Notes under the pieces: model-generated
What the model saw: only the letters and a program-made list of their open reading frames with translations
Databases searched by the model: none
Told to the model about the DNA's origin: nothing
Assembly (NCBI GenBank): GCA_012034405.1
Contig: JAAVLZ010000008.1
Span: forward strand, 62,001 to 126,000
Source: Oscillospiraceae bacterium HV4-5-C5C
Lineage (GTDB): Bacteria > Bacillota > Clostridia > Saccharofermentanales > Fastidiosipilaceae
DNA length: 64,000 nt
Reading direction: 5' to 3'
In this document: piece after piece, positions 7,925 to 17,982 of the stretch
How the letters are laid out: the number at the start of each line of letters is the position of its first letter
How positions within the stretch are numbered: position 1 is the stretch's first letter
Program-made: the position numbers and the translations under genes

Positions 7925-9844
7925 CTAAATCCAGGTCTCAAAAGGGGAAGCGGGCAGGCCTGCCTGGTTCAGGATATGCTGATCCAACGGGCAAGCGGTA
8001 TAGTTATAACGCAGGCCCAGTTCCTGTGTTGCCGGCAGGTCCTGCAGTGAGGGTGGCAAGGTCAGGTATAAACTACTGCCATCTGCCCTCAGTTTTGGTG
8101 GTTTCTGCCAAACAGTCCCATTTCCCAGCAGAAAGCATGAGCGGGCATCCTGAGTCAGGCATAGCCCCCCGTCAGCATGGTTGAATTCCAGATAGATGAG
8201 ATCTGGCCCTTGCCGGCAGGCCCTGATCAGTTCAGGGCCGCGGCTTCCGTCCCCATCCTTGCTCAGCAGGCTGTGCATCAGCGCTGCCGACCGCTGACCC
8301 GGCACCCTTTTTTGCTGCGGATGCAAGTCATGGAGTTCGCCGCAGTCAACCGTTACGACCAGACCTGCCCAAGACTGCTGACTGAAACAGCGCCGCTGCG
8401 CTTCCCTGATTTTGGCCCAGGCTAACGGTCGGACCAGACCTCGCGGTTCCTGGTAGGCAGACAGCTGAAAGCAGACCAGTGGGCATTGAGGACCAAAATC
8501 CGTTTTCCAGCGGGCTATAAAACGACGTAACAGCAGATCATAGCGCTCAGGCTCAGAATCATTGGATTCACCTTGATACCACAGCCCACCACAGATAGCC
8601 AGATCCCTGATCGGCTGAATCAGGCTGTAATACAAGCCTCCCGGAAAGGATTGAAAAAAGGTATTCTGGGGCAGCGCTGGCAGCCTACTGCCTTTAGCTG
8701 AGAACCAGTCGGTTCCAGCAAAATCCAAATTCAACGCCTGCCCTTTCAAACCGTAAAAACGGCCGGGGATCAAGCCGCCGGTATCCCGGTTAATGATCAG
8801 GCGGATCAGCAATTCATTGATGCCAGGCCGCAAGGAACCGGCGGTCACGGGATAGCGCCGCGGTGGATACTGATAGGCGGTTTCGCCTTGCAGCTGGCCG
8901 TTAAGATAAGTCTGGTCCGCGTCAATCATAGCTCCCAGGCAGAGCTTGGCCTGAGGACCTAACCGGCTGAGTTGCTCCTCAGACAGATGAAAACGATGCC
9001 GTAACCAGATTGAGCCGTGATACTGGTCCATCTCGGTGTCAGTGAACAGGCCAGGCACCTTGATGCGCTGCCAGCTTTTCGGCGGTAGCGGTTTAAGCTG
9101 GCCCTGGTCTGTCAGCAGCGGATCCTGCTGATCCAATTGTTTGTACCAGCTTGTTGTCCGGCGCCGTTCCTGCGCCTCTATCCAATTCCTTCTGGCAGTC
9201 TTCTGACAAAGGTCAAACCGCCTCACCGCCTCCGGGTCATCTTGCCAGTCCGGTTCAGGCAGCCAGGCCTCAATCGGACTGCCGCCAACCGCTAAGCTGA
9301 TCAGGCCGACTGGTACACCTGGACTTTGGGTTTGATATGCCTGGGCAAAGCTGATTCCGATTGCGCTCATATCATACAACGCCGCGCCTCGGGCGGTCTT
9401 CCACTCTGCGATCTGAGGCCAGTTGAAATTGGCTGAATAAAAAACAGGTGATCGCTCGAGCTGCAGCAGTCGGACTTCTGGCAAGTCGTAGACAGCCACC
9501 GGATCCGGCAGTTGATCCAAGGTCCGGCTCAGGGGTAGTTCCATATTGGATTGTCCAAAAAGAATAAAAACATCTCCAGCCAGTAAATCTTCTAGTTGAA
9601 TCCGCTGCTCGTCTTCCTCTATCAGGAGTTCATATGGTCCACCAGTATCCAGAGCCGGCATATCCATGACCCACCGGCCGTTGTCCGAGCTGCATGTGCT
9701 GAAGTGCCACAGGTTGGCCTGGGAATCATTCAATCTGATATGAATCCGACTGAAGGGTTTAGCCTCACCCCATAATCGCCAGTTTTGATTTCGCTGCAGG
9801 ACAGCCCGGTCCTTAAAATAGGGAAATAACGTCAGTTTGTTCAT
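7925..9844 (-). CDS. Sialate O-acetylesterase-type SGNH esterase
   Basis: A serine esterase of the SGNH/DUF303 fold, 639 residues, probably removing acetyl groups from sugars. The start at 9844 is chosen because MNKLTLFPYFKDRAVLQRN matches the family N-terminus and GGGAT precedes it; the frame extends 18 codons further upstream into the preceding gene. The nucleophile block is GQSNMEL (about residue 98). A second block, GGLWYQGESND, is near residue 420, and the Asp/His region ELHDLHPQQK is near 505. A galactose-binding-like insert lies around residues 280-370. There is no signal peptide. In a xylan island the likely substrate is acetylated xylo-oligosaccharide rather than sialic acid. Confidence 0.9.
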   Translation of the reverse strand: MNKLTLFPYFKDRAVLQRNQNWRLWGEAKPFSRIHIRLNDSQANLWHFSTCSSDNGRWVMDMPALDTGGPYELLIEEDEQRIQLEDLLAGDVFILFGQSNMELPLSRTLDQLPDPVAVYDLPEVRLLQLERSPVFYSANFNWPQIAEWKTARGAALYDMSAIGISFAQAYQTQSPGVPVGLISLAVGGSPIEAWLPEPDWQDDPEAVRRFDLCQKTARRNWIEAQERRRTTSWYKQLDQQDPLLTDQGQLKPLPPKSWQRIKVPGLFTDTEMDQYHGSIWLRHRFHLSEEQLSRLGPQAKLCLGAMIDADQTYLNGQLQGETAYQYPPRRYPVTAGSLRPGINELLIRLIINRDTGGLIPGRFYGLKGQALNLDFAGTDWFSAKGSRLPALPQNTFFQSFPGGLYYSLIQPIRDLAICGGLWYQGESNDSEPERYDLLLRRFIARWKTDFGPQCPLVCFQLSAYQEPRGLVRPLAWAKIREAQRRCFSQQSWAGLVVTVDCGELHDLHPQQKRVPGQRSAALMHSLLSKDGDGSRGPELIRACRQGPDLIYLEFNHADGGLCLTQDARSCFLLGNGTVWQKPPKLRADGSSLYLTLPPSLQDLPATQELGLRYNYTACPLDQHILNQAGLPASPFETWI

Positions 9845-9855
9845 GATTGATATCC

Positions 9856-10701
9856 CTATAGCCTGAGATCCAATTTGAGGGCCTCTTGTCTGACCCAAGC
9901 CGCGGCCTGACGGTAGTCATCAAGGGTATCCAGGTGCTCCAGGACAGCCGGCGTATCACGGGGCAGCGTACTGAGCGCTTGCAACAACGTACCATAATCC
10001 AAATAACCGGTCCCAGGCCGGACTTCCTCAAACTGCACGGTGCCGCAATCCTCTTTCAGGCGAATATCCTTTAAGTGTACCGAAACAATATAAGGTCGCA
10101 GCAGGCTGATCGTATGCTCAATAAAAGCGCTGTTATCATAATAGCGACGGGGCGAGTTGATGGCATTACAGATATCCAGATGCACGCCGGTCTGCTCCGG
10201 ACGGTCAATGGCCTCCAGGAAATCCAGATAGCTCTCCGCCGAATCCAAAAAGATATATGGCATCATCTCAAAGCTCAGACAGCTGTGCCTGGGGTTGGCC
10301 CGATCAATAATGTCTCTCATCACGCTGGCCGCTTCGGCAGCGAAGGCCGCTGTATACCCGCTGGGACAAGGTCCGGCCCAGTAACGGGTATTCTTGCTGC
10401 CGACGACATTGACGCAGGTTTTGGCGCCCAGCTTATCCGCCAGTTTCAATCGGTCAACCATGTACGCCTGATTATGTCTGGCTTCTTCAGGATCTGGACT
10501 CAATGGATTACACCAGGCGCCCACTTCCGCAAACACCAGATCCTGATGATAAAAGCTTTCCTTTAAGGCCTGAATGGCGTGATCGTCATCTGAACTTAAG
10601 TCATATGGACAATTCCCGGCTTTATAGCCTTGCTGCTTAATAGCCAGCGCGTAAGCTTCCGGATCTTTACCCTCATAAAAGGCTGGACCAGTCAATAACA
10701 T
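9856..10701 (-). CDS. Sugar phosphate isomerase/epimerase (xylose isomerase-like TIM barrel)
   Basis: A cytoplasmic TIM-barrel protein of about 281 residues, of the AP-endonuclease-2 / IolE-like superfamily. Metal-site-like segments are EVGAWCNP (near residue 60), LSFEMMPY (near 148), GVHLDICNAINSP (near 175) and SVHLKDIRL (near 210), the usual Glu/Asp/His ligands of this fold. The start is set at the second of two close ATGs (10701) because GGAG is 8 bases from it and only 2 from the first. The stop is 11 bases before the esterase start, so the two are translated together. The reaction is not known; isomerisation of a keto-sugar is plausible. Confidence 0.85.
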   Translation of the reverse strand: MLLTGPAFYEGKDPEAYALAIKQQGYKAGNCPYDLSSDDDHAIQALKESFYHQDLVFAEVGAWCNPLSPDPEEARHNQAYMVDRLKLADKLGAKTCVNVVGSKNTRYWAGPCPSGYTAAFAAEAASVMRDIIDRANPRHSCLSFEMMPYIFLDSAESYLDFLEAIDRPEQTGVHLDICNAINSPRRYYDNSAFIEHTISLLRPYIVSVHLKDIRLKEDCGTVQFEEVRPGTGYLDYGTLLQALSTLPRDTPAVLEHLDTLDDYRQAAAWVRQEALKLDLRL

Positions 10702-10797
10702 ATGCATATCTCCTTTAAGCCGCGACTGCGCGGAGTCTGGTTTTTATACAGATAGGAGCTTAGGCGGAACGCCTGCTCCCTGGTTCGGGACTCACCG

Positions 10798-11598
10798 TTA
10801 TAAATGCAGTCTGAGCCAGCTTAGATCAGCTGACAGTTGTGATGCCGTCAGGTTATTTTCCAGCACCAGCCAGTCCTGGTATTGGTATTGCTGAAGTATC
10901 TTCAGAGCATCAGCGGCCCGACAGTCGCCTTGTCCCAGTGGCACACATACCGGTTTTGGGCCTAACTTAAAGTCCTTGATATGTACCTGGCAGATATCCG
11001 GATAGACGCCCTTCAGCAATTCAAGCGCATCCACGTGCGTATAGAGCCAGGGGTTGGCCGTATCAAAATAAATCCCAAAATTATCCCTGGCCACAGCGGC
11101 CAGCAACTTGCGATTACCGGCCAGATCAAGGTCATTTTCACTACCGATCCGTAAGCCATAGGCCTCTGCCTGCCGGCAGATATAGGCCAAGTGTCGGACG
11201 GTATTGGCAAAAGCCTGATCACCATGCATTCCGCTGTCCCAAAAGCTGCACAGCTGCAGGGTGCCGGCGTCAAGCTTAGCCGCTATCTCCAATGATTGAT
11301 CCAGAATCCGGCAGATCTCCGTTTCCCGGTCAGATCGGTTCAGCTCAAGGTAATTTAAACCTAACGAAGCAACCGCCAGACCATTTTGCTTTAAGGTGGC
11401 CAGGCAGGTTTGCAAAATGGCCGGATCTAATAGGTTACGGCTTGTTGTCTGTACTCCCAGGTCAAGTTGTACGCCATCAAAGCCCAGCTCCAGCGCCTGG
11501 GTCAAGCCACTGATTTCCGGGTCAGGCAGGCACCACTGGCAAATAGCCAGTTTAGGCTGAGCAGCTGACTGAACCGGACGCTTTGCTTCAGATATCAT
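10798..11598 (-). CDS. Second sugar phosphate isomerase/epimerase
   Basis: Another xylose-isomerase-like TIM barrel, about 266 residues. The start at 11598 is chosen because GAGGAGG lies 8 bases upstream; the open frame reaches further up but has no ribosome binding site there. Typical segments are FDGVQLDLG (near residue 39), IGSENDLDL (near 150), GIYFDTANPWLY (near 176) and QVHIKDFKLG (near 207), carrying the Glu, Asp and His that usually bind the divalent metal. It overlaps the end of the upstream hydrolase by 11 bases. It resembles the following gene only in fold, so the pair may act on two steps or two substrates. Confidence 0.85.
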   Translation of the reverse strand: MISEAKRPVQSAAQPKLAICQWCLPDPEISGLTQALELGFDGVQLDLGVQTTSRNLLDPAILQTCLATLKQNGLAVASLGLNYLELNRSDRETEICRILDQSLEIAAKLDAGTLQLCSFWDSGMHGDQAFANTVRHLAYICRQAEAYGLRIGSENDLDLAGNRKLLAAVARDNFGIYFDTANPWLYTHVDALELLKGVYPDICQVHIKDFKLGPKPVCVPLGQGDCRAADALKILQQYQYQDWLVLENNLTASQLSADLSWLRLHL

Positions 11599-12418
11599 TT
11601 GTCTTTGCCTCCTCTTGCCCTGACAACGTGTCATGGATAAACGCTTGCACTGCCTGCAGGCTCTGATTTAACTCGTCATCTGTAAAGCCATGTCCCGCGC
11701 CAGGTAACGACAATAGTCTGGCCTGCTGATAATACCCCACGGCCTTCCTGGCGTAATCAATGGGGACAATGGGATCAGCCGTACCCTGTACCAATAGTAC
11801 CGGTCCCCGATACGGACAGATTTCCTGGTAAACATCCATATTGATGACATCCTGATGATAACGACGGCCAATCGTCTGTCCCAGCACCTGGCTTTCTGCC
11901 GGGATGCTACCCGGGTCCGGGCAGCGCTGACGGGCGTCATCCGGTATAATCAAGGCTGGATAGATCAGGATTAAGCCCCGGCAAAACCTGGGGCGACGCG
12001 CAGCGGCCAGCGCAGCTACCAGACCACCTTGGCTTTCACCCATCAAAAAGAACAGCTGAGGATCAAGTTCAGGGAACTGTTCCAGCTTGTCCCTGAGGTC
12101 CTGTAGATCCCTTAGTTCTGTTAATACCGACATATCCCGCATCCGACCAGAGCTCCGGCTGGCTGCTCCCCCGCCGCAGAAATCAAAAATACAGACGGCA
12201 AGACCGGCCAGCACGAGCCGCTCCGCGCTTCGAGCAGTCTGCAGTAAGCTGCCGCCAAAACCGTGGGCTAATATAATGGTTGCTACCGCGCTATGGTGAG
12301 TTTTATTTGGCCAATATAACCGAGCGTAAATTGAGCGGCTGCCTGACCTGACGGTAAACTCATAAACTGACCGCGTTGGACTTTGCTCCAGGCAAGTCAT
12401 CTGTCTGAACTCATTCAT
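11588..12418 (-). CDS. Alpha/beta hydrolase, acyl-esterase type
   Basis: A 276-residue serine hydrolase. The oxyanion region ILAHGFGGS is near residue 48. The nucleophile elbow GESQGG (Ser near residue 130), the acid Asp in QGTADPIVP (near 214) and the His in GAGHGFTDDE (near 243) complete the triad. It has no signal peptide. Its length and motifs fit feruloyl or acetyl esterases and S9-like hydrolases. Within a xylan operon, removing ferulate or acetate from imported oligosaccharides is the natural role, but substrate is inferred only from neighbours. AGGAAG precedes the ATG by 9 bases. It is co-oriented with the GH3 gene ending 24 bases upstream. Confidence 0.85.
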   Translation of the reverse strand: MNEFRQMTCLEQSPTRSVYEFTVRSGSRSIYARLYWPNKTHHSAVATIILAHGFGGSLLQTARSAERLVLAGLAVCIFDFCGGGAASRSSGRMRDMSVLTELRDLQDLRDKLEQFPELDPQLFFLMGESQGGLVAALAAARRPRFCRGLILIYPALIIPDDARQRCPDPGSIPAESQVLGQTIGRRYHQDVINMDVYQEICPYRGPVLLVQGTADPIVPIDYARKAVGYYQQARLLSLPGAGHGFTDDELNQSLQAVQAFIHDTLSGQEEAKTNDI

Positions 12419-12442
12419 AACTGCTTGCTTCCTATTCTGAAC

Positions 12443-14845
12443 TCAGCCTTCAAAAAAACTGAGCTGCTTTTCTTCCCAGTATACATCCTCCATTAGCTCA
12501 AAGTCAGCCTGTAGTCGCCAATCTGCAGATGATGCGCCGATATATAGTCGTATCTTTCCGGCCTCGGTCTTCCAGCGGTTGGGACGGATCCAGAAAGCCA
12601 ATTGATCCAGTGGAACCGAAAAGCACGCTTTAACGGTCTCTCCCGCTGCCAAGTGATATTTACGAAATGCAAGCAGCTGCAGATTAGGCCTGACGACAGA
12701 GGCCTGCTGATCCCGGATATAGATCTGTACGGTTTCTGCACCGGCTCTGGAACCTGTATTACTCAGGTCAAAGCTGAACACCAGGGACTGACCGGTACTG
12801 ATCCGGTCCGAGTTCAGCTTGAGAGCAGTGTAGCTAAAACTGGTACAGGATAAGCCAAAGCCAAAAGGATACCGCGCCTGATGTGGCGCGTCCACATAAT
12901 CTCGGACTGGGCTCAAGGTTCCCTGATGCCAGGCAGAGCCAAACGGGTGACTATAATAAAGTGGTAATTGGCCGGTTCTGAAAGGTACCGTAAGCGGTAA
13001 CCGGCCAGAAGGATTACAGTCTCCCAGCAGGATCTCCGTCAAAACCTGACCCATGCCTTCGCCCAACGTCCAGGCTTCAATGATGGCTCCGGCACATTGA
13101 TCTGCCGCATCGCTGCACAAGGGGTGTCCGCCAAAATGGATCACGATGATCGGCTTACCTAAAGCTTTTGCTTGAGTAATAAAGCGCTCCTGAGCGGGGG
13201 GTAGTTCCAGGCTGCTGCAATCCAGTCCTTCCCCTTCAGTCGCTATCCTACCGCTACCGTAGCGGCCCCCGACTGTCAGGAGGATGACCTCTGCCTGGGC
13301 CGCTGCCTGCAGGGCTTCTGCCATATATCGACCGTCACTACCCATATAATCATAACCGCGGCTTACAGTGATGGTCGTCTTGGGCAGAGCTTTTTTCAAA
13401 GCAGCGTACAAGGTATCCGCAGTGGGAGCGGCTTGTTCAGCGATCCTTTCAATGTAATCTTCATCAACCTGCTGGCGGGGTTGATCTGGCTGATAAGCTT
13501 GATTGACGGTCAATCCGGCCATGGTAGAACTACCGGCAGCAAAACCACAACGCATCGACGCGTACGTATAACCGCCAAAACCATCCAGCGTACGATTGGC
13601 TTGAGGACCAATCAAAGCTAGCCGGTGCAGGTTGTTTCTGTCCAGCGGGAGCAGGTCTTGGTTTTTAAGCAGAACGACGGCCTCCCGTGCGACCTCCCTG
13701 GGCAGGCTGCGAGCTTCTGGCTGTTGATACAGCCTCAATACGGCCGCGGTATCCTGAGCCAGTGGCTGTTCAAACAAGCCCAGCGCGAATTTGGCAGTCA
13801 GCACGCGTTTGACCGATTGATCCAGGGCCAGAAGCAGTTCAGGGTCATTGGCGGCCAGTTGCAGCAGCCGATCGCTGTAGACGACCGGACAAGGTAGTTC
13901 TTGATCCACGCCGGCCCTTAAGGCCGCCGCCCCGACTGCGGGCAGCGATTCTCCGACATGCTGTCGGGTATAAACTTCTTCTAAAGCGGAATAATCAGAT
14001 ACCACCAGACCCTCAAAGCCCCAGCAGTCACGCAATAACTCCCTCAGTAAGGTCTGGCTGACGCTGACCGGCTCGCCATTAACCGCGCCGTATGACGGCA
14101 TCAACGCACTCAGGCCAGCCTGACAGATCGCAGCCTGAAACGGTTTGGCAAAAACTTCAGCCAATTGCGCGGGAGACACCGACACCGCCGCAGCGTGAAT
14201 CCCTCCCATCCCCTGATGATATGCCAAAAAATGCTTGGCGGTTGCAAGTACACCTTTCCCAGGACCGCCTTGCTGCAATCCACGGACAACGGCCATGCCC
14301 AGGGCCGTAACCAACACAGGGTCTTCTCCAAAGCTTTCACCACAACGGCCGAAGCGCTGATCACGGTTAACATCCAGGACCGGGGAAAAGGCCTGCAAGC
14401 CGCCGGCCGCTCTGGCCTGACGGCCAATCAATTCTCCCATCTTCTGGAGTAACGACGGATTAAAGGTTGCGCCCTGAGCTAAACCACTGGGAAAGCTAGC
14501 GGCCTGGGGCAGTAAAGCTCCGGCATGGGTCTCCAGATGAAAGAGAGCCGGAATGCGATGGGGACTTAAGTCCATAATCCGCTGCTGGATATCGCGCTGA
14601 CGCGCCAATACCTGCTCCAGGCTGGGAGTTTCTGTAGCAAACAGGTAGGCCACCTGTCCCGCTCCCAGCGGAAAATCGTGCGCAAGTACAGCCTTGGACC
14701 AATGAGCGGGGTTATAGGTCTGCAGCTGAGCCAGCTTTTCAGCCGGACTTAAATCTTCAAGTAAAGCCTGAGCTCGCCTGGCAGGTGCTTGAGCTGGATC
14801 CTGATAGATTGCCTGCCTGCTCAGGGCAGGATCAGCACGACTCAT
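12443..14845 (-). CDS. Glycoside hydrolase family 3, beta-xylosidase-like
   Basis: An 800-residue GH3 enzyme, distinct from the 737-residue paralogue at 4493. The TIM barrel carries KHFLAYHQGMGGIHAAAVS near residue 205 and the nucleophile Asp in VVSDYSALEE near residue 282. The second domain includes TEGEGLDCSSLELPPAQE near residue 540, the usual acid/base Glu region. PFGFGLSCTSFSY near residue 655 begins the fibronectin-III-like domain. The N-terminal part SPAEKLAQLQTY and GIHAAAVS are more like bacterial xylosidase/arabinosidase GH3 forms than classical beta-glucosidases. Start and preceding stop overlap as ATGA, giving translational coupling to the GH51 gene. No signal peptide. Confidence 0.92.
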   Translation of the reverse strand: MSRADPALSRQAIYQDPAQAPARRAQALLEDLSPAEKLAQLQTYNPAHWSKAVLAHDFPLGAGQVAYLFATETPSLEQVLARQRDIQQRIMDLSPHRIPALFHLETHAGALLPQAASFPSGLAQGATFNPSLLQKMGELIGRQARAAGGLQAFSPVLDVNRDQRFGRCGESFGEDPVLVTALGMAVVRGLQQGGPGKGVLATAKHFLAYHQGMGGIHAAAVSVSPAQLAEVFAKPFQAAICQAGLSALMPSYGAVNGEPVSVSQTLLRELLRDCWGFEGLVVSDYSALEEVYTRQHVGESLPAVGAAALRAGVDQELPCPVVYSDRLLQLAANDPELLLALDQSVKRVLTAKFALGLFEQPLAQDTAAVLRLYQQPEARSLPREVAREAVVLLKNQDLLPLDRNNLHRLALIGPQANRTLDGFGGYTYASMRCGFAAGSSTMAGLTVNQAYQPDQPRQQVDEDYIERIAEQAAPTADTLYAALKKALPKTTITVSRGYDYMGSDGRYMAEALQAAAQAEVILLTVGGRYGSGRIATEGEGLDCSSLELPPAQERFITQAKALGKPIIVIHFGGHPLCSDAADQCAGAIIEAWTLGEGMGQVLTEILLGDCNPSGRLPLTVPFRTGQLPLYYSHPFGSAWHQGTLSPVRDYVDAPHQARYPFGFGLSCTSFSYTALKLNSDRISTGQSLVFSFDLSNTGSRAGAETVQIYIRDQQASVVRPNLQLLAFRKYHLAAGETVKACFSVPLDQLAFWIRPNRWKTEAGKIRLYIGASSADWRLQADFELMEDVYWEEKQLSFFEG

Positions 14846-16347
14846 AAGGCCACCCTGATGGCCGCTATTGAGGATTCCGGCAACCTTACAATCAGTTTTC
14901 CCGGGCCAGCTGATGTCACTGCCAGCTGCTCTGGCTTTACCCGCTCCGGTTGTTCAAAGCAATTATACGCTCCGGCACCCCTGAGGCCTCCGCTCAGCAG
15001 CGCCCCGCCGGCCTGTGGCAGATGTAACGGGCTGGCGCCAATACCATCCAGATAGATTGTCAGGTCCTGAGAATTCTGATCATCCAGATTAGCCAAAGTC
15101 AGCAGGACGGATCCGTCTTCTGACTGGCTGGCTGATGCGCTGAGGTCCGGTAAGCTGGCATCACCATGGCTGATCAGCTGTGTTTCAGCGAAGGTTTCCA
15201 GCTGTCTGGCCGCCTGATGGGCCTTAAACAGCAAAAAGACATAATAGGTTGGGGTCAGCAATAATCGAGGGCCGTCGGTCAGAATCAGCGCTTGCAGGAC
15301 ATTTACAGTCTGGGCCAGATTAGCCATCGCCACCGTATCACAATGATTGTTAAACAGATTCAGGTGAATCGCTGCCACCAGCGCGTCGCGCATGGTATTC
15401 TGCTGGTACAAAAATGCGGGATTAGTAGCTGCTTCCGGAGCAAACCAGGTTCCCCACTCGTCAACAGCCAGGCGTACCTTGCTGGCCGGATCATACTGTC
15501 GCATGATCCGGCTGTGATTTTCGATCAACTCATCCATATAAAACGCATTTTCCAGGGTATTATAGTACTCCTGCCGGCTGAAACCGGTTGCGGGTCCCTT
15601 CTGCCCCCAATCTTTGTAAGGCCGGGTGTAATAATGCAGAGACAAGAGATCCATCTCTGTCCCGAGTTCCTGCATCATCACCTGGGTCCAGCTATAGTCA
15701 TCCACGCTGGCGCCACAAGCGACCCTGCAGAGCGGGTGTTGGGGGTCTGAACGCAGGAAACGGGCAAATTGCCGGTACTGCAAGGCATAAAAACGGGCGT
15801 CTGACGCTTTGCCCCCACCCCAGGGCTCATTTCCAATTCCCCAATAACGGACATGCCAAGGTTCCGGATAGCCACAGGCCGTTCTCAGCTCCGCGCCGGG
15901 CAGTCCCGCCGGCAGATTGCAAAAATCAACCCATGCCTTTAGCTCCTGGATGTCGCCACTGGCCGTATTACCGGTTATATAGGGCTCACAACCCAACCGC
16001 TGGCAAAGCTCCAGAAATTCCTGGGTACCAAAATGATTTGTTTCCAGCGTTCCACCCCAAACGGCATTAATCATGGGGCGGCGCGAGGTTTTGGGTCCAA
16101 CGCCATCCTGCCAGTGATAGGTATCCGCAAAGGAGCCCCCTGGCCAGCGCAGCAACGGAATATCCAGTTGTTTTAAAGCTTGTATGACATCCAATCGCAG
16201 TCCGCCTTGTTGCGGGATCTCTGTCTGGCCTGGATCAACATAAAACCCGCCGTAAATACAGCGGCCCAGGTGTTCGGCAAAGTGGCCGTAAAGATTGCGG
16301 TTGATCTGGCCTTTGGACCGGTGTCCATTTACTAATACACGGCGCAT
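14842..16347 (-). CDS. abfA: Alpha-L-arabinofuranosidase, GH51
   Basis: Releases terminal alpha-L-arabinofuranose from arabinoxylan or arabinan oligosaccharides by a retaining mechanism. The 501-residue protein has the typical length for intracellular GH51 enzymes. NRNLYGHFAEHLGRCIYGG opens the barrel; WGIGNEPWGGG near residue 173 carries the acid/base Glu; VDEWGTWF near residue 297 carries the nucleophile Glu. A C-terminal beta-sandwich closes the protein. There is no signal peptide. AGGAGG precedes the ATG. It sits between the GH39 xylosidase and a GH3 with which it shares a 4-base overlap, consistent with joint arabinoxylan side-chain and backbone hydrolysis. Confidence 0.95.
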   Translation of the reverse strand: MRRVLVNGHRSKGQINRNLYGHFAEHLGRCIYGGFYVDPGQTEIPQQGGLRLDVIQALKQLDIPLLRWPGGSFADTYHWQDGVGPKTSRRPMINAVWGGTLETNHFGTQEFLELCQRLGCEPYITGNTASGDIQELKAWVDFCNLPAGLPGAELRTACGYPEPWHVRYWGIGNEPWGGGKASDARFYALQYRQFARFLRSDPQHPLCRVACGASVDDYSWTQVMMQELGTEMDLLSLHYYTRPYKDWGQKGPATGFSRQEYYNTLENAFYMDELIENHSRIMRQYDPASKVRLAVDEWGTWFAPEAATNPAFLYQQNTMRDALVAAIHLNLFNNHCDTVAMANLAQTVNVLQALILTDGPRLLLTPTYYVFLLFKAHQAARQLETFAETQLISHGDASLPDLSASASQSEDGSVLLTLANLDDQNSQDLTIYLDGIGASPLHLPQAGGALLSGGLRGAGAYNCFEQPERVKPEQLAVTSAGPGKLIVRLPESSIAAIRVAL

Positions 16348-16394
16348 GATATACCTCCTGCTGCCTGATCATTTGTCTGAATCATTCGCAGGTT

Positions 16395-17954
16395 TCAGGT
16401 CTGGCTGCCGTTAGCGACAGTCAGATCCCGGCCCCGGCCGGCCACTGCCCGATCATAGTCGTAACCCGGGTCAGGCTTGAGCCTGACCGGCGTCAGTTCA
16501 AAGTAAATGACCGCATTGGAGCCCAGGCTGAATTCCAGCTGTAACGGCCCCCGCTCCGGCTGTAAAGTTCTGGTACGAATACCCGGAACTGCGGTTTGCC
16601 GCAGCAACTGCAATTGTGTGGCAGATAACGAAGCCGGCTCACCCAGGTCGTGCCAGACCTTGAGCGGGTTGGCGTGATGTTCGTCCACGGTCTGAGTCAG
16701 CAGACAATACTCAGAAGATTGAGACAAAGGTATCTCAAAGTGAAGGCTGGCAGGCGCGGCCGGCCCCTGCAGACTGAGGTTCCAGACTATTCCGCAGTAA
16801 CAGTCATCTGACCGTCGCATAAAAAGCGAATCAGCAGCACGATGCAGGAGCTTTGCGCCCTGCAGCAGTTTATAAAACCTGAACACCCAAAACGTTGGCT
16901 TGGGGATACAGCCATTGGCCACCAGACCAAAGCCACCATGAAACGGTGTGAAGGGTACCCCGTTTTCCTCAAAGATATCCCCAAAGGTCCAGTATGAATA
17001 GCTGACATGATCATCCCCCAGGCGGGAGAGTTGCTGAGCCAGGTAAGCAGCGTTGCGAATGCTGTCGTGCAGCGGGCAGTTAGGGATGTAAGAGGTGTTA
17101 AACTCAGTCAGATGAATCGGTAACCCTTTATATGCCGGGTAAGCATCCACAATCGTCCTGGTCGTATGCAAATTAGCCAGCCCGATGGCCGCTTCAGTCA
17201 GATTAGCATATCCATAATGGCCACTGGTTTCTGGCACATCAGTATTATAGTGATGGCGAGTGATAAAGTCTGGGTTAAGCCTGTTGGTCTGGCAAAAGTC
17301 CAGGAAAGCCCTGATCCAGATTTCATCAGAGCCTCCGCAAACAGCCGGTCCCCCTACCTTAAAACGCGAATCCACGGCTTTAATCGCCCTGAAACTCACT
17401 GCAAAAAGCTTAAAATAGGCGGCTTGATCTGCGTCCTGCCAAAAGCCCGCCAGATTAGGTTCATTCCAGACCTCCACCGGCCAGTCGACCACCCGGTCCC
17501 GCCCGTAACGCTCCATCAGGTGCTCCAAGGTTGCGGTAATCAGCTGCGCCCAGGCAGTGTAATCACTGGGTGGCGTTGTATGACCCTTCCAGTAGAATAT
17601 TGTCTGACTGCCTGACGCAAGCTTGGCCGGCATGAAGCCCAGTTCCAGAAAGGGTTCTATATGAAGCCGAATATAGCTGTCCATGACCATATCCAGGTAT
17701 GTAAAGTTATAGACGACGCTCAGTCTGCCGGAGTCATCCCGGCTGGCCTGAAAAATAGCCATATCATCTGAAAAGAGCCCATGTCCTCGGATATGCTTAA
17801 AGCCGATCTCTCGCTGGACCAGTGCCAGCTGCTCCTGATAGGCCTGTTGCAGCGCCAGTCCCATACGTCCGCTGCCGACGCAATAATCCACCCCATTGTG
17901 AAAAGGCAGCACCTCCTCCGGGTTAATCCTGTAGCTTTTGGTATCTGTCAGCAT
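16395..17954 (-). CDS. Beta-xylosidase, GH39
   Basis: A retaining exo-beta-xylosidase, 519 residues. The family features are HIRGHGLFSDDM near residue 44, YLDMVMDSYIR near residue 86, the acid/base Glu in VEVWNEPNLAGFW near residue 164 and the nucleophile Glu in HLTEFNTSY near residue 284, followed by the YSYWTFGDIFEENG strand. A C-terminal beta domain covers about residues 380-500. AGGAGG is placed 8 bases before the ATG. There is no signal peptide, so it acts on imported xylo-oligosaccharides. It lies directly after the GH43 gene in the same operon. Confidence 0.94.
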   Translation of the reverse strand: MLTDTKSYRINPEEVLPFHNGVDYCVGSGRMGLALQQAYQEQLALVQREIGFKHIRGHGLFSDDMAIFQASRDDSGRLSVVYNFTYLDMVMDSYIRLHIEPFLELGFMPAKLASGSQTIFYWKGHTTPPSDYTAWAQLITATLEHLMERYGRDRVVDWPVEVWNEPNLAGFWQDADQAAYFKLFAVSFRAIKAVDSRFKVGGPAVCGGSDEIWIRAFLDFCQTNRLNPDFITRHHYNTDVPETSGHYGYANLTEAAIGLANLHTTRTIVDAYPAYKGLPIHLTEFNTSYIPNCPLHDSIRNAAYLAQQLSRLGDDHVSYSYWTFGDIFEENGVPFTPFHGGFGLVANGCIPKPTFWVFRFYKLLQGAKLLHRAADSLFMRRSDDCYCGIVWNLSLQGPAAPASLHFEIPLSQSSEYCLLTQTVDEHHANPLKVWHDLGEPASLSATQLQLLRQTAVPGIRTRTLQPERGPLQLEFSLGSNAVIYFELTPVRLKPDPGYDYDRAVAGRGRDLTVANGSQT

Positions 17955-17982
17955 TGTTTCATCCTCCTGTTGGCTGAAAGGC